The notes: generated by a model from the letters alone, not told the origin. A stretch of DNA of 54,927 bases from an uncultured Bacteroidales bacterium (GCA_937901185.1 CALCHR010000076.1:1-54927), one strand, 5' to 3'. Shown: positions 14,529 to 21,665, counted from the stretch's first letter. Numbers and translations: made by a program.

Positions 14529-15122
14529 TCAATACTCCTTAATCATTTCGCCCTTACTGTTATACAGCCGAATATTTAGGAGCTCTGTATCTTCGCGCAT
14601 CCACTCATAAATCTTCTTAGTAAAGAAGTCCTTCATACGAGGAATGATAATACCTTCCCAATATTCATCAAGAGGCTTTGCTAACTGGATACGCAGAACT
14701 TCACGCCCTTCTTTGTGCATAGCATTCCAGTCGATCTGGTAGAAGGTAAGCTGAGCCCAATCATCTACATCCTGGAAAGTCTCAAACAGATAGTCCTTCA
14801 GCAGCGGATAGTTCTCGAGAGCTTCCTCAAAGGTGGGAGGCTGCTTACTAAATACCTCGGTCCAGAACATCTCTAGTTCTTCTTCTGAATGTCTACCATG
14901 TTGGACATCATCGAGGATGCCCATAGAATAAGCAACGAACTCACGTTCAAAGTTACCCCAGTAAGAATTACACTCTATCTCCAGTACATACGGAATACGA
15001 GGCTTACCTCTTCTAATGTTTCTAATACGTTTAGCAAGCTCTGCATCTGGCTCATCGTACCAGTAGCTTGAATCACGCTGGTCAAACTCATCTCGAATAA
15101 ATCTGTGATACTTATATACCAT
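14529..15122 (-). CDS. hypothetical protein
   Basis: 197 aa, acidic and aromatic, larger than its neighbours. Segments HRFIRDEFDQRDSSYWYDEP, VAYSMGILDDVQHGRHSEEE and FFTKKIYEWMREDTELLNIR. No catalytic motif visible. AAGGAGTAAGC before ATG. Confidence 0.76.
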   Translation of the reverse strand: MVYKYHRFIRDEFDQRDSSYWYDEPDAELAKRIRNIRRGKPRIPYVLEIECNSYWGNFEREFVAYSMGILDDVQHGRHSEEELEMFWTEVFSKQPPTFEEALENYPLLKDYLFETFQDVDDWAQLTFYQIDWNAMHKEGREVLRIQLAKPLDEYWEGIIIPRMKDFFTKKIYEWMREDTELLNIRLYNSKGEMIKEY

Positions 15123-15131
15123 GCTTACTCC

Positions 15132-15296
15132 TTAATCTACAACCCAGTCATTGCACCAGCCGAAGCTACGAGTATTATATGACTGATGAATTCTAATCTT
15201 CTCTAGCCAATAGATAGTTCCGTTAATCTTCATAGGGAGCAGGGCGAATCTAGTTACCTCACGCTGGTCTCCTGTGAAAGGTCTAATAAACTGCAT
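15132..15296 (-). CDS. small hypothetical protein (54 aa)
   Basis: Short gene between two larger ones. GGAGG lies 8 nt before ATG; product starts MQFIRPFTGDQREVTRFALL and ends SFGWCNDWVVD. TAA is directly followed by the next gene's AAGGAG. Beta-rich; function unknown. Confidence 0.68.
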   Translation of the reverse strand: MQFIRPFTGDQREVTRFALLPMKINGTIYWLEKIRIHQSYNTRSFGWCNDWVVD

Positions 15297-15508
15297 TAGT
15301 CTTCCTCCTTAGTAATACCAAGTCCGTCTACTGCCACGATGTCAAAGCCAGGTTCCAGCTTAATCCAAGAACCGTCTTTGTTATAGATGTAGACTATACC
15401 TTCACCTTCATTTACGAAACCCTGCAGAAGCTTCTTTGCTTCTGAAACCATACCGAGGTTATGGATTCCGGCGCATAGATTAAAAGTAAACTTTTCTGTG
15501 TTAGACAT
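15296..15508 (-). CDS. hypothetical protein
   Basis: 70 aa from MSNTEKFTFNLCAGIHNLGM, ATG behind GGAGG and overlapping the upstream stop region by one base. Short beta/alpha protein with GEGIVYIYNKDGSWIKLEPG. No family recognised. Confidence 0.72.
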   Translation of the reverse strand: MSNTEKFTFNLCAGIHNLGMVSEAKKLLQGFVNEGEGIVYIYNKDGSWIKLEPGFDIVAVDGLGITKEED

Positions 15509-15717
15509 TATACCCTCCTCCAATGTTCCTTAACCGACGGAGTCATCCAGTTACATGCAAATAAAGCCGGACTGGAATAAGGACAGCACATAGTCTGACC
15601 TTCCTTACCAAACCACCTTACGTAGATGTAACGATGGTCACTGCGGATATCGACTTCATAGTCCTTACCTCGCTCTAGACTCATGGACCCGTCTTCTCCG
15701 ATAAATTTAAGTAACAT
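15508..15717 (-). CDS. hypothetical protein (SH3-like)
   Basis: 69 aa, beta-rich: LKFIGEDGSMSLERGKDYEV and HRYIYVRWFGKEGQTMCCPY. Plan resembles small SH3-type barrels. First gene behind a terminator. AAGG binding site 9 nt before ATG. Confidence 0.72.
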   Translation of the reverse strand: MLLKFIGEDGSMSLERGKDYEVDIRSDHRYIYVRWFGKEGQTMCCPYSSPALFACNWMTPSVKEHWRRV

Positions 15718-15771
15718 ATTAATCTACCTTTTCTATATAGTTATCTTTATAATATAATACGGCGCCAAGAT

Positions 15772-15809
15772 AATAAAAAGAACACCTAACAAATAATTAG
15801 TTAGGTGTT
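15772..15809 (-). terminator. Rho-independent terminator
   Basis: Perfect 10-bp stem AACACCTAAC / GTTAGGTGTT with a 9-nt loop, followed on the minus strand by CTTTTTATTA. The 60 bp after it, up to the gene at 15717, is AT-rich (TATTATATTATAAAG) and probably holds a promoter whose -35 I cannot fix. Confidence 0.87.
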
Positions 15810-15815
15810 AAGTAA

Positions 15816-16004
15816 TTATTTTTTATATGAATCAAAATACTTCTCGCTGTCATAGAAGTAAATCCAGTTCCAAGGCAAGGTAATCAATCCACCGTTTCTG
15901 GTCTCAACAAGACCTACAACCTTACCTTTATCTTCTTCTATCCATCTATGAAACAGGCAGTCACCATTAACAGTTCTGGTGCCGCATAGTCTAGGCTCTG
16001 ACAT
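15816..16004 (-). CDS. hypothetical protein
   Basis: 62 aa, ends just before the terminator. Sequence GKVVGLVETRNGGLITLPWN and IYFYDSEKYFDSYKK; beta-rich. AGGAGG before ATG. No family recognised. Confidence 0.72.
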   Translation of the reverse strand: MSEPRLCGTRTVNGDCLFHRWIEEDKGKVVGLVETRNGGLITLPWNWIYFYDSEKYFDSYKK

Positions 16005-16015
16005 TAACTTACCTC

Positions 16016-16297
16016 CTAGAACTTAGGAGCAAAGGCAGTAGCAACTACATTCTTCGTGTACTCTACCTTACCGCATTTCTTACATTCACGACTCCAGCGG
16101 TCGTGCTTAACTAATCTAGTACTTACCATAACAGGAAAGCAGTCAGAACCCTGGAACCTAGTTTCATAGATAGGTTCATTTACAATCTCTGGGTCGAAGG
16201 TAACAGGTAGCCAGTGATGGTTACAGTTACGTTGTTCATCCATAACAGCAGCAAGCTCTGCTGCATGCCTGCGCTTAAGTTCTTCTAGTCTATCCAT
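16016..16297 (-). CDS. zinc-binding-like protein
   Basis: 93 aa from MDRLEELKRRHAAELAAVMD, ATG 8 nt after GAGG. Charged N-terminal helix, then CNHHWLPVTFDPE and SRECKKCGKVEYTK: His/Cys pairs that look like a zinc ribbon. Arrangement is common in small phage proteins; role unknown. Confidence 0.75.
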   Translation of the reverse strand: MDRLEELKRRHAAELAAVMDEQRNCNHHWLPVTFDPEIVNEPIYETRFQGSDCFPVMVSTRLVKHDRWSRECKKCGKVEYTKNVVATAFAPKF

Positions 16298-16307
16298 AGT
16301 CAATACC

Positions 16308-16562
16308 TCAACAGCAGCAGCTTTCATCATACTCATCGCAGAGTTTCTTAAGATAGTCTAAGATACACATGTCGCTTTCGCGAACCTGCGAACATGAAAC
16401 ATTTCTGGATACAAATACAAATAGCGGCTCTAACCACACCTTTGACCAACTGCCATTATAGTTAGTCTTCGTTACTACCCATCGTTCACCGTCAAGATTA
16501 AGAACATCTCCATAGTTATGTGGGCAGCCAGCTACTTCCATCGTTCTAGGTGTAAACATCAT
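16308..16562 (-). CDS. hypothetical protein
   Basis: 84 aa. Two adjacent ATG codons; the second (16559) is better spaced from GGAGG. N-terminal barrel-like part (NYGDVLNLDGERWVVTKTNY) and a Cys-rich end (LCDEYDESCCC). Function unknown. Confidence 0.72.
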   Translation of the reverse strand: MMFTPRTMEVAGCPHNYGDVLNLDGERWVVTKTNYNGSWSKVWLEPLFVFVSRNVSCSQVRESDMCILDYLKKLCDEYDESCCC

Positions 16563-16770
16563 AATCCTCCGGCTTCTTGTTTAGTAAATCGATTAACTCA
16601 CTAAACTTATTAACAACCTCACCAAGATACTTTCCATGAAGTCTTCCTCCAGAAGTTGCTATTCTAAATTCCCCGCGGTCGTATAAACCAACGACGATAT
16701 CACCGTCGTCAGTTTGTATGATAGAAAGCTTAGATGGACTATAATCGCTTTCAATCTTTGCTATCTTCAT
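16546..16770 (-). CDS. hypothetical protein
   Basis: 74 aa, beta-rich then helical (GEVVNKFSELIDLLNKKPED). GGAGGTTATT before ATG; its end overlaps the next gene by 17 bases. No family recognised. Confidence 0.73.
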   Translation of the reverse strand: MKIAKIESDYSPSKLSIIQTDDGDIVVGLYDRGEFRIATSGGRLHGKYLGEVVNKFSELIDLLNKKPEDYDVYT

Positions 16771-16782
16771 AATAACCTCCGG

Positions 16783-16992
16783 CTACTTTATAAACTCATA
16801 TACTATTGACACTGTTAGTGCGCCAAACATACCAATACCATAGGCTATTGTAAATAATAGCAAAAAGAAGTTTAGTCTTCTGCTGGTATGTTTAAATGGA
16901 TTAAGCATAAAAATACTTGTTATAATTAGGCCAACCATTCCTATAATACCAATACCTAAAAGTATTGAGCCAATAATTTCTAGTATAGTCAT
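16783..16992 (-). CDS. small membrane protein
   Basis: 69 aa with two transmembrane helices (about 5-32 and 42-66) around a basic loop (NPFKHTSRRLN), so both ends are probably outside and the loop inside. ATGA overlap with the upstream gene. Function unknown. Confidence 0.72.
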   Translation of the reverse strand: MTILEIIGSILLGIGIIGMVGLIITSIFMLNPFKHTSRRLNFFLLLFTIAYGIGMFGALTVSIVYEFIK

Positions 16993-17360
16993 TCATTAAT
17001 TCTCCTGGCGAACTTATCGAAGAAATCATCTGCCACCCACTGCGGCAGTTTTAAAGCTACATCGCTTAATACCTTTTCATGCACTGTAATAGGCATATCA
17101 GCTATCTGTTTGCTAACATAGTATTTAGGATCTCTATCTACATAATCAATACGACCACAGATAGTACATACCTTAGTGGGTAACTGATGCTCTGTTATGC
17201 GAGGACGACCAGTCTTAAAGTCAGTACCATTATATCTTTTTGTTAGTAAAACAGTTTCATATAGATGCTTATGGTCAGCTCTAGGTAATCCCTTTGCCTT
17301 AGACTTCTTACGATACTTGGGTACATCAAGAGTATCAGCGACAATAATACTTTGCTTCAT
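16989..17360 (-). CDS. zinc-knuckle-containing protein
   Basis: 123 aa from MKQSIIVADTLDVPKYRKKS. Basic N-terminus (YRKKSKAKGLPRADHKHLYE) then VCTICGRIDYVD, a single CxxC with flanking His. C-terminal helices (LKLPQWVADDFFDKFARRIN). Possibly nucleic-acid binding; not recognised further. Confidence 0.73.
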   Translation of the reverse strand: MKQSIIVADTLDVPKYRKKSKAKGLPRADHKHLYETVLLTKRYNGTDFKTGRPRITEHQLPTKVCTICGRIDYVDRDPKYYVSKQIADMPITVHEKVLSDVALKLPQWVADDFFDKFARRINE

Positions 17361-17566
17361 TTTGCCACCGACCATCCATAATAACTGCTATCTAGCTCAT
17401 ACTCTTCGATACTGTACTCAGCTCGACCGTTTACCCAGCCCGCTGCTACGGCCTCATATTCAGTAATAGCTTCTTTGGCTTTCTCCTCAGATGAGTGTAC
17501 ACTCATGACACCGAAGCTTTCTTCGTGTTCGGCTACCTTACATTCATAGACAACATATACTGTCAT
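17357..17566 (-). CDS. hypothetical protein
   Basis: 69 aa from MTVYVVYECKVAEHEESFGV, ATG behind GGAGG. Small alpha/beta protein of a kind often found in phages (VYVVYE... EKAKEAITEYEA). Overlaps the next gene by four bases. Confidence 0.73.
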   Translation of the reverse strand: MTVYVVYECKVAEHEESFGVMSVHSSEEKAKEAITEYEAVAAGWVNGRAEYSIEEYELDSSYYGWSVAK

Positions 17567-17567
17567 G

Positions 17568-17870
17568 TTAGCGTACCTCCGTCCAACCATTACGCTGAAT
17601 GATTCTTCTCATGTTCTCGACTCCGACTGGATTCATGGAGTGGATCCGGATAGGATACCTTAGACCGGTTTCTTCTAGCCAATCCAAAAGCTTGATATAG
17701 TCGCCACCGTCAGAAGCATATTCCCCTGCATCGTGATCAATATCGATTAGCTCAATAGGCTTAAACAGATAGTACTCCCATGTACTAATATGATGCTTCG
17801 CTTCGTTTACACTATGTAACCAGATATATCCTTCAGGTGCCGGGCGAATGTCATCAATCCAAAGCTTCAT
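17568..17870 (-). CDS. cyclic-phosphate-processing receiver-like domain protein
   Basis: 100 aa. Starts MKLWIDDIRPAPEGYIWLHS, then IELIDIDHDAGEY, SDGGDYIKLLDWLEETG and RIHSMNPVGVENMRRII ending NGW. This order of DD, D.DHD, GGD, IHS.NPVG and NGW is the signature of the stand-alone receiver-like domain described as cREC. The receiver-like active-site acids (DD and DHD) are kept. Reaction in phages is not settled. Start ATG fits the end of the previous gene. Confidence 0.62.
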   Translation of the reverse strand: MKLWIDDIRPAPEGYIWLHSVNEAKHHISTWEYYLFKPIELIDIDHDAGEYASDGGDYIKLLDWLEETGLRYPIRIHSMNPVGVENMRRIIQRNGWTEVR

Positions 17871-18084
17871 TGAATCTGCCTCCGATATCCATATAAACTT
17901 TATTTGCTTCCTTGCGATTCGTGGTAGTACGCAACACTCGTACTTCCTCTCTTTCAGCCCAGCCAGTAACCTTCAAGAAGTTAATGACCGCATAGATACC
18001 AAACTGTTCGGTCAGTGTAACAGATTCATAAATGTAACAGTCATTTCCAGCACGAGAAATATCTGTAGTAGAAATAGTTTTCAT
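17854..18084 (-). CDS. hypothetical protein
   Basis: 76 aa; weak binding site (GAGTGTGATTAATAT). Sequence ISRAGNDCYIYESVTLTEQF and TNRKEANKVYMDIGGRFNEA. The last 17 bases overlap the receiver-like gene. No family recognised. Confidence 0.7.
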   Translation of the reverse strand: MKTISTTDISRAGNDCYIYESVTLTEQFGIYAVINFLKVTGWAEREEVRVLRTTTNRKEANKVYMDIGGRFNEALD

Positions 18085-18105
18085 ATATTAATCACACTCT
18101 TCTTG

Positions 18106-18270
18106 TTAATAACCTCTGATAGCCGTGAATAAACAATCGAAAGCCAGCAGACCTGTAGCAAAGCAATAGTCAATAGGTTCGATAGTCATGTGTCCGGTTG
18201 CAGCACTAATACAAAGCAGCGTCCAGCAGACGACACCAATGATGCCGCATATTCTCGCAAATGTCTTCAT
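18106..18270 (-). CDS. small membrane protein (54 aa)
   Basis: Short gene found between larger ones: GAGGTGATACT then ATG, product MKTFARICGIIGVVCWTLLC ... LLAFDCLFTAIRGY. Two hydrophobic helices (about 6-24 and 36-51) with Cys in the membrane. Codons and placement match the neighbours. Function unknown. Confidence 0.66.
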   Translation of the reverse strand: MKTFARICGIIGVVCWTLLCISAATGHMTIEPIDYCFATGLLAFDCLFTAIRGY

Positions 18271-18279
18271 AGTATCACC

Positions 18280-18486
18280 TCACACCAGCAGCTTGAGATC
18301 GTCGCCGTAGAACTGGTAATCCAGAATACAACAGTCATCTTCATTCAGATGTAGATTCTTACAAGCAATCTTAAAAGCTTCCTTAGCATAAGTATCAATA
18401 AAGGTGAAGTCCTGATCCACCCTAACGATACACTGCAGACCAGTATCGAAGTTTGCATTTCCAATAACTACTCGCACATAGGACAT
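18280..18486 (-). CDS. hypothetical protein
   Basis: 68 aa from MSYVRVVIGNANFDTGLQCI; this ATG lies 9 nt after GGAGG whereas an earlier ATG abuts it. Beta-rich then EDDCCILDYQFYGDDLKLLV. No family recognised. Confidence 0.71.
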   Translation of the reverse strand: MSYVRVVIGNANFDTGLQCIVRVDQDFTFIDTYAKEAFKIACKNLHLNEDDCCILDYQFYGDDLKLLV

Positions 18487-18487
18487 A

Positions 18488-18988
18488 TCAGTCATCCTCC
18501 ATAAATTCAGCTACAGAAATCTCAGCAGACCGGACGGCGATTACTCTGGCATCCAAGGTCTGAAGTGTCAGCACCTCAGGAATCTTCGGGAACAACTTAT
18601 TAATTACGCTGGACTCACTCAGTCCTCTAACTAAGACATGATGCACCGCCTGGTCCTTCATGAACAGCTTGACCTTCCACAAAACACCCGCAGGAGAAGT
18701 AGTAACTTCTCGAATAGGCTTCTTAATATGAAGCTCATTAAGTAGCTTTTGCGGCGTCTCTTCATTCTCCTGTTCAGTGTAGTACTTAACGATACTGTTA
18801 TACAACTTAGGAGCTTCATCCTTAAGCTTGTCCAAGCGCCGGCTAGCGTCTCGATAAGTACCACGATAAGTGACTCCACCTTCGCGCGGCCAATTCTCAC
18901 CGATGACTAGCTGACCATCTTCGATGTATGCGAAATATCCGTAACCATAGCTGTCAGTACTTCCTTTGAAATGACGAGTAATAGACAT
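18488..18988 (-). CDS. hypothetical protein
   Basis: 166 aa. N-terminal beta part with GYGYFAYIEDGQLVIGENWP, then a helical middle (SRRLDKLKDEAPKLYNSIVK) and a beta C-terminus. First gene of an operon behind a 160-bp AT-rich strip with a terminator at its far end. GGAGGTAAGGCT before ATG. Confidence 0.76.
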   Translation of the reverse strand: MSITRHFKGSTDSYGYGYFAYIEDGQLVIGENWPREGGVTYRGTYRDASRRLDKLKDEAPKLYNSIVKYYTEQENEETPQKLLNELHIKKPIREVTTSPAGVLWKVKLFMKDQAVHHVLVRGLSESSVINKLFPKIPEVLTLQTLDARVIAVRSAEISVAEFMEDD

Positions 18989-19114
18989 AGCCTTACCTCC
19001 AAGTATATGTAAATCGAAGTGTTAGTTTGTTTACATATTTATAATACAACATTTTACCGCGGGGTTTTTATACTATACAATATTTTCTTTAAGTCTAAGT
19101 AATAAACTTATAAA

Positions 19115-19145
19115 AGAAAAAAACCTCTCCGCTTCTGGAGAGGTT
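19115..19145 (-). terminator. Rho-independent terminator
   Basis: Stem AACCTCTCC / GGAGAGGTT with a 6-nt loop and T7 downstream on the minus strand. The strip from here to 18988 carries TATTATAAATATGTAAAC, resembling the -10 and initial region of the early promoters but without a recognisable -35. Confidence 0.87.
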
Positions 19146-19151
19146 TGTAGG

Positions 19152-19340
19152 TTATTCTTCTTCGACGACAACAGAGAGGCGGACATAATCTCTAAGTATG
19201 TAGATATGTATAATCATAGAGAGGGCAGTCCACAGACACATACATTCGAGTGCGATGTCGAGACCGCAGAAGTGCTCAACCAATAGGATAAGAGTTACAA
19301 AGTTACAAGCCACCAAAGTCCAAAAATCTTTTTTATTCAT
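19152..19340 (-). CDS. small membrane protein
   Basis: 62 aa from MNKKDFWTLVACNFVTLILL, ATG 9 nt after GAGG. Two hydrophobic helices (about 8-26 and 33-50), basic start, acidic tail (VVEEE). Sits directly behind a strong early promoter, so probably expressed early. Confidence 0.72.
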   Translation of the reverse strand: MNKKDFWTLVACNFVTLILLVEHFCGLDIALECMCLWTALSMIIHIYILRDYVRLSVVVEEE

Positions 19341-19381
19341 ATCACATAACCTCACGTGTTTTATTTATTCTTTACATTTAT

Positions 19382-19410
19382 ATTATAGCATGTTCAAAAC
19401 AATTTGTAAA
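19382..19410 (-). promoter_or_regulatory. strong early promoter
   Basis: Minus strand TTTACA, 17 bp, TATAAT, then ATAAATGTAAAG at the start site. First (lowest coordinate) of ten near-identical promoters between here and 33.1 kb. Confidence 0.85.
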
Positions 19411-19465
19411 TCGTGAGATGTCACAGAATTTCGTCATAAAAACTGTGCACTATTTGTGACGAAGA

Positions 19466-19645
19466 CTAGGACTCCAGTACTTCAAATACTTCCAAAGCTT
19501 TCTCAACTTCCCGCAGCTGACAGAGTGCTATTGTTTCTTTGCGTTTGTCCGGAGCGTTATGCATTTGGTTTCTCAGACTCTGTCTACTGGCTCGCAGAGA
19601 ATTACAAACAGTGTCTATCACTTCCTGTGTGATTTCGATTTCCAT
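19466..19645 (-). CDS. small helical protein (59 aa)
   Basis: ATG behind GAGGAGG; product starts MEIEITQEVIDTVCNSLRAS and ends LEVFEVLES. Almost wholly helical and charged. It ends about 55 bp before the early promoter, without a clear terminator between. Function unknown. Confidence 0.68.
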   Translation of the reverse strand: MEIEITQEVIDTVCNSLRASRQSLRNQMHNAPDKRKETIALCQLREVEKALEVFEVLES

Positions 19646-19647
19646 GG

Positions 19648-19941
19648 TTAATCCTCCTCATCTTCTTCATCTTCCCATTCCGACAGGGGTGAGATACTCT
19701 CATCTTCAGGATCAAGGTCACCCAGAAGAATGTCGACTGTCTGACCACAAGTCGGATTCTTGCCGCGCTTTTCCATGATCGCGTTGATGTGACCGCACTG
19801 TTTAGCAAACAAACATCGCGGACATGTTACGCTCTTCTCCCACATCTCTCCGAGGGAACTATCTTGACTTGCAAGTAGTAGACCCTGCACAAAGTAATTC
19901 TGATCAATGCTGCCTGCGAGATCATGTAATGTTACTGCCAT
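19648..19941 (-). CDS. zinc-binding-like protein, paralog of the gene at 20600-20842
   Basis: 97 aa. SSLGEMWEKSVTCPRCLFAK followed by QCGH and KNPTCGQTVDILLGDL match the sister gene (TLGDVWEKCVKCDTCLFSDK, CHRL, KNPTCGQIINMLLGDM). The shared C..C...C...C site with NPTCGQ is conserved while the ends diverge; here the tail is acidic (SEWEDEEDEED). Function unknown. Confidence 0.78.
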   Translation of the reverse strand: MAVTLHDLAGSIDQNYFVQGLLLASQDSSLGEMWEKSVTCPRCLFAKQCGHINAIMEKRGKNPTCGQTVDILLGDLDPEDESISPLSEWEDEEDEED

Positions 19942-19955
19942 AGTAGGTTACCTCT

Positions 19956-20165
19956 TTAAGTAATTTCCCGGAACTCGATTAGGTCGCCGTTAAACTTACG
20001 AATCCAGAACTTACGCTTGTCTAACTCGTAAACCCAAACCTCATGGTTCTCAGTAGGGTTAAGCATGAAAGCTTCAGTAGTGAAGCTGCCAAGCACGTAG
20101 CCGAATTCCTCAACTTCTTTGAGGAAGCTTTTATCGAACTGAATATAGAAACTCTTACTTCCCAT
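19956..20165 (-). CDS. hypothetical protein
   Basis: 69 aa, alternating beta and aromatic residues (NHEVWVYELDKRKFWIRKFN). AAGGAGGATAAT before ATG. No family recognised. Confidence 0.73.
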   Translation of the reverse strand: MGSKSFYIQFDKSFLKEVEEFGYVLGSFTTEAFMLNPTENHEVWVYELDKRKFWIRKFNGDLIEFREIT

Positions 20166-20175
20166 ATTATCCTCC

Positions 20176-20364
20176 TTAGCTTACAGGTGCGAAGCAACTG
20201 TCCATCCACAAACCATCAAGCTCCTCGAGCTCGTAGGCCCACGTAAACTTACAAAGACTTTTGATAGTTACTATCTTACCTGCATTCTCTTTGCAGCCCA
20301 CAGAAGCCGTACGGCCTCCACGGATACGTACCTTCTGTCCTACCTCAAATCTATACTTACCCAT
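20176..20364 (-). CDS. KOW/SH3-like small protein
   Basis: 62 aa from MGKYRFEVGQKVRIRGGRTA, then GKIVTIKSLCKFTWAYELEE and a closing LWMDSCFAPV. The VGQKVRI...GKIVTI pattern is that of a small KOW/SH3 barrel often found in phage proteins. AAGGAGGATAAC before ATG. Confidence 0.72.
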   Translation of the reverse strand: MGKYRFEVGQKVRIRGGRTASVGCKENAGKIVTIKSLCKFTWAYELEELDGLWMDSCFAPVS

Positions 20365-20374
20365 GTTATCCTCC

Positions 20375-20587
20375 TTATCCCATCCAATTCTCATCATCAA
20401 ACCAAGCAGTGCCAGGAGGCAGTTCTTCGTAGCGAGCAGAAGTATGTCCCATAGCATGAAGCATTGCTACTTGATGCTTAGCGTCTTCTTCGCCGTAGAC
20501 AATAGCACTGCCAGCATCATAGCACAGACACTCAGTAGGTTTACCACAGATGTCATAGGTGCGAATGATTTGAAAACGCTTTGCCAT
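20375..20587 (-). CDS. hypothetical protein
   Basis: 70 aa: KRFQIIRTYDICGKPTECLC and GEEDAKHQVAMLHAMGHTSA, ending DDENWMG. GGAGGGGTAGTT before ATG. No family recognised. Confidence 0.72.
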   Translation of the reverse strand: MAKRFQIIRTYDICGKPTECLCYDAGSAIVYGEEDAKHQVAMLHAMGHTSARYEELPPGTAWFDDENWMG

Positions 20588-20599
20588 AACTACCCCTCC

Positions 20600-20842
20600 T
20601 TACAGCTTAGGCAACTCTTCAGGTTTCATGTCGCCAAGAAGCATGTTGATAATCTGACCGCAAGTAGGGTTCTTACCAACATCCTCTAAAGCAGAACCAA
20701 GTCTGTGACACTTATCTGAGAACAAACAAGTATCACACTTCACACACTTTTCCCATACATCTCCCAAAGTATTATTACCACGGGAGTACAGAAGACCTCT
20801 AATGAATTCTTCTAAGTCAATACTATTCAACATTTCATTCAT
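20600..20842 (-). CDS. zinc-binding-like protein, paralog of the gene at 19648-19941
   Basis: 80 aa from MNEMLNSIDLEEFIRGLLYS, the ATG 8 nt after GGAGG. Four-Cys site CVKCDTC...C...NPTC as in its sister. It is the first gene behind an early promoter. Duplication of this pair within 1 kb suggests useful dosage or two partners. Confidence 0.76.
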   Translation of the reverse strand: MNEMLNSIDLEEFIRGLLYSRGNNTLGDVWEKCVKCDTCLFSDKCHRLGSALEDVGKNPTCGQIINMLLGDMKPEELPKL

Positions 20843-20876
20843 AACGTGTACCTCCAGCACTTGTTCATTCATATAT

Positions 20877-20905
20877 ATTATACCATAAGAGTAAGGATTT
20901 GTAAA
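20877..20905 (-). promoter_or_regulatory. strong early promoter
   Basis: Minus strand TTTACA, 17 bp, TATAAT. Member of the ten-promoter early set; a GGGG-type flank precedes the -35. Confidence 0.85.
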
Positions 20906-20913
20906 CCCCCTAA

Positions 20914-20948
20914 ATAAAAAAATCGCCTGATTTTGTCAAGCGATTTTT
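20914..20948 (-). terminator. Rho-independent terminator
   Basis: Stem AAAAATCGC / GCGATTTTT with extra pairing in the loop (CTGA with TCA) and T7 on the minus strand. Ends the unit of the gene at 20955-21170, immediately upstream of the next promoter. Confidence 0.82.
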
Positions 20949-20954
20949 ATGTAG

Positions 20955-21170
20955 TTAGAACGATTCGACATCCAAGTCAACCGACTTAATAGTAACCCAA
21001 GGTCCGGGGAATACTGGAGTTTCAGAAACTTCAATCACTTTGAAACGAGTAGGATAAGGTCGATATCCATCATGAGTTGCGATTCGGAAACACTGACCGA
21101 CTTCGAGCGGCACCTCTGACTTGAATTCCAGCGTGTTATGCCAATGACTCGAAATAACCTGATAATACAT
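20955..21170 (-). CDS. hypothetical protein
   Basis: 71 aa, beta-rich: YQVISSHWHNTLEFKSEVPL, VGQCFRIATHDGYRPYPTRF and VTIKSVDLDVESF. Barrel-like. AGGCAGAGTT before ATG. No family recognised. Confidence 0.72.
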   Translation of the reverse strand: MYYQVISSHWHNTLEFKSEVPLEVGQCFRIATHDGYRPYPTRFKVIEVSETPVFPGPWVTIKSVDLDVESF

Positions 21171-21185
21171 AACTCTGCCTCCTAG

Positions 21186-21374
21186 TTAAATTACGCCACG
21201 CTGTCGGAACTCTCTAATCAGTCCAAAGCGTTTAGCGACTTTAGTAAAGAACCCTACTACCTCAGGCAGCTCTTGAGGTTCCATATTCTCAGACTCTAGC
21301 CAGTTCATATACTGGGTAACAAGAGTGCGACAAGCATCTTGCCTGTCATTATAATACTGTACGTACTTGCTCAT
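21186..21374 (-). CDS. hypothetical protein
   Basis: 62 aa, helical (RQDACRTLVTQYMNWLESEN) with a basic end (KRFGLIREFRQRGVI). GGAGGCCAACACTT before ATG. First gene behind a promoter next to the candidate RNA gene. Confidence 0.72.
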   Translation of the reverse strand: MSKYVQYYNDRQDACRTLVTQYMNWLESENMEPQELPEVVGFFTKVAKRFGLIREFRQRGVI

Positions 21375-21407
21375 AAGTGTTGGCCTCCTAAATTTAGATT
21401 ACATTAT

Positions 21408-21436
21408 ATTATACAACAATAAGTTGTTATATTTAA
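21408..21436 (-). promoter_or_regulatory. promoter
   Basis: Minus strand TTAAAT, 17 bp, perfect TATAAT, then ATAATGTAATC. Drives the gene at 21374. The TTAAAT -35 is shared with 21672 and 43773. Confidence 0.7.
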
Positions 21437-21440
21437 CAGC

Positions 21441-21481
21441 TATAAAGAAAAACGCTGCGCCTATTTGACGCAGCGTTTTTC
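21441..21481 (-). terminator. Rho-independent terminator (bidirectional)
   Basis: Perfect 13-bp stem GAAAAACGCTGCG / CGCAGCGTTTTTC with a 9-nt loop, followed by TTTAT on the minus strand. Ends the candidate RNA gene that lies just upstream. Confidence 0.9.
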
Positions 21482-21665
21482 TTCTAATAAATTACAAAAA
21501 AGGAGATGATGAAAACAGGATACTTAGTAAATAAAAGGGGGCGGCGGAACCACACACAAATACACACATCACACAAAAGAAGGAGGAATACAACGCGCAA
21601 AAACATGTAACCACAAACAACACACATCCGCCGCCCCACAGCAGTCTTGGAGGTGAAACTGCTTA
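21441..21665 (-). ncRNA. candidate small regulatory RNA with anti-Shine-Dalgarno loops
   Basis: About 225 nt with a promoter at one end (21672-21700) and a strong terminator at the other, and no credible gene on the minus strand. Minus-strand structure: hairpin AGCAGT / ACTGCT (21640-21645 with 21658-21663) with a 12-nt loop showing CACCTCC; a GC-rich perfect 11-bp stem (21538-21548 with 21627-21637) with a 78-nt G/U-rich loop holding TTCCTCCTT; then a single strand with ATCTCCTTTTTT; then the terminator. Three CCUCC/CUCC stretches left unpaired can pair with GGAGG ribosome binding sites. Strand is inferred from promoter and terminator; a plus-strand RNA would instead display GGAGG. Confidence 0.55.

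Noticed and set aside
21506..21610. Plus-strand frame of 34 codons, basic, within the candidate RNA region
   Set aside because: The AGGAG site is only about 3 nt from the better ATG, no other gene in the window uses the plus strand, and the frame ends at the stem; it is noted as an alternative only.
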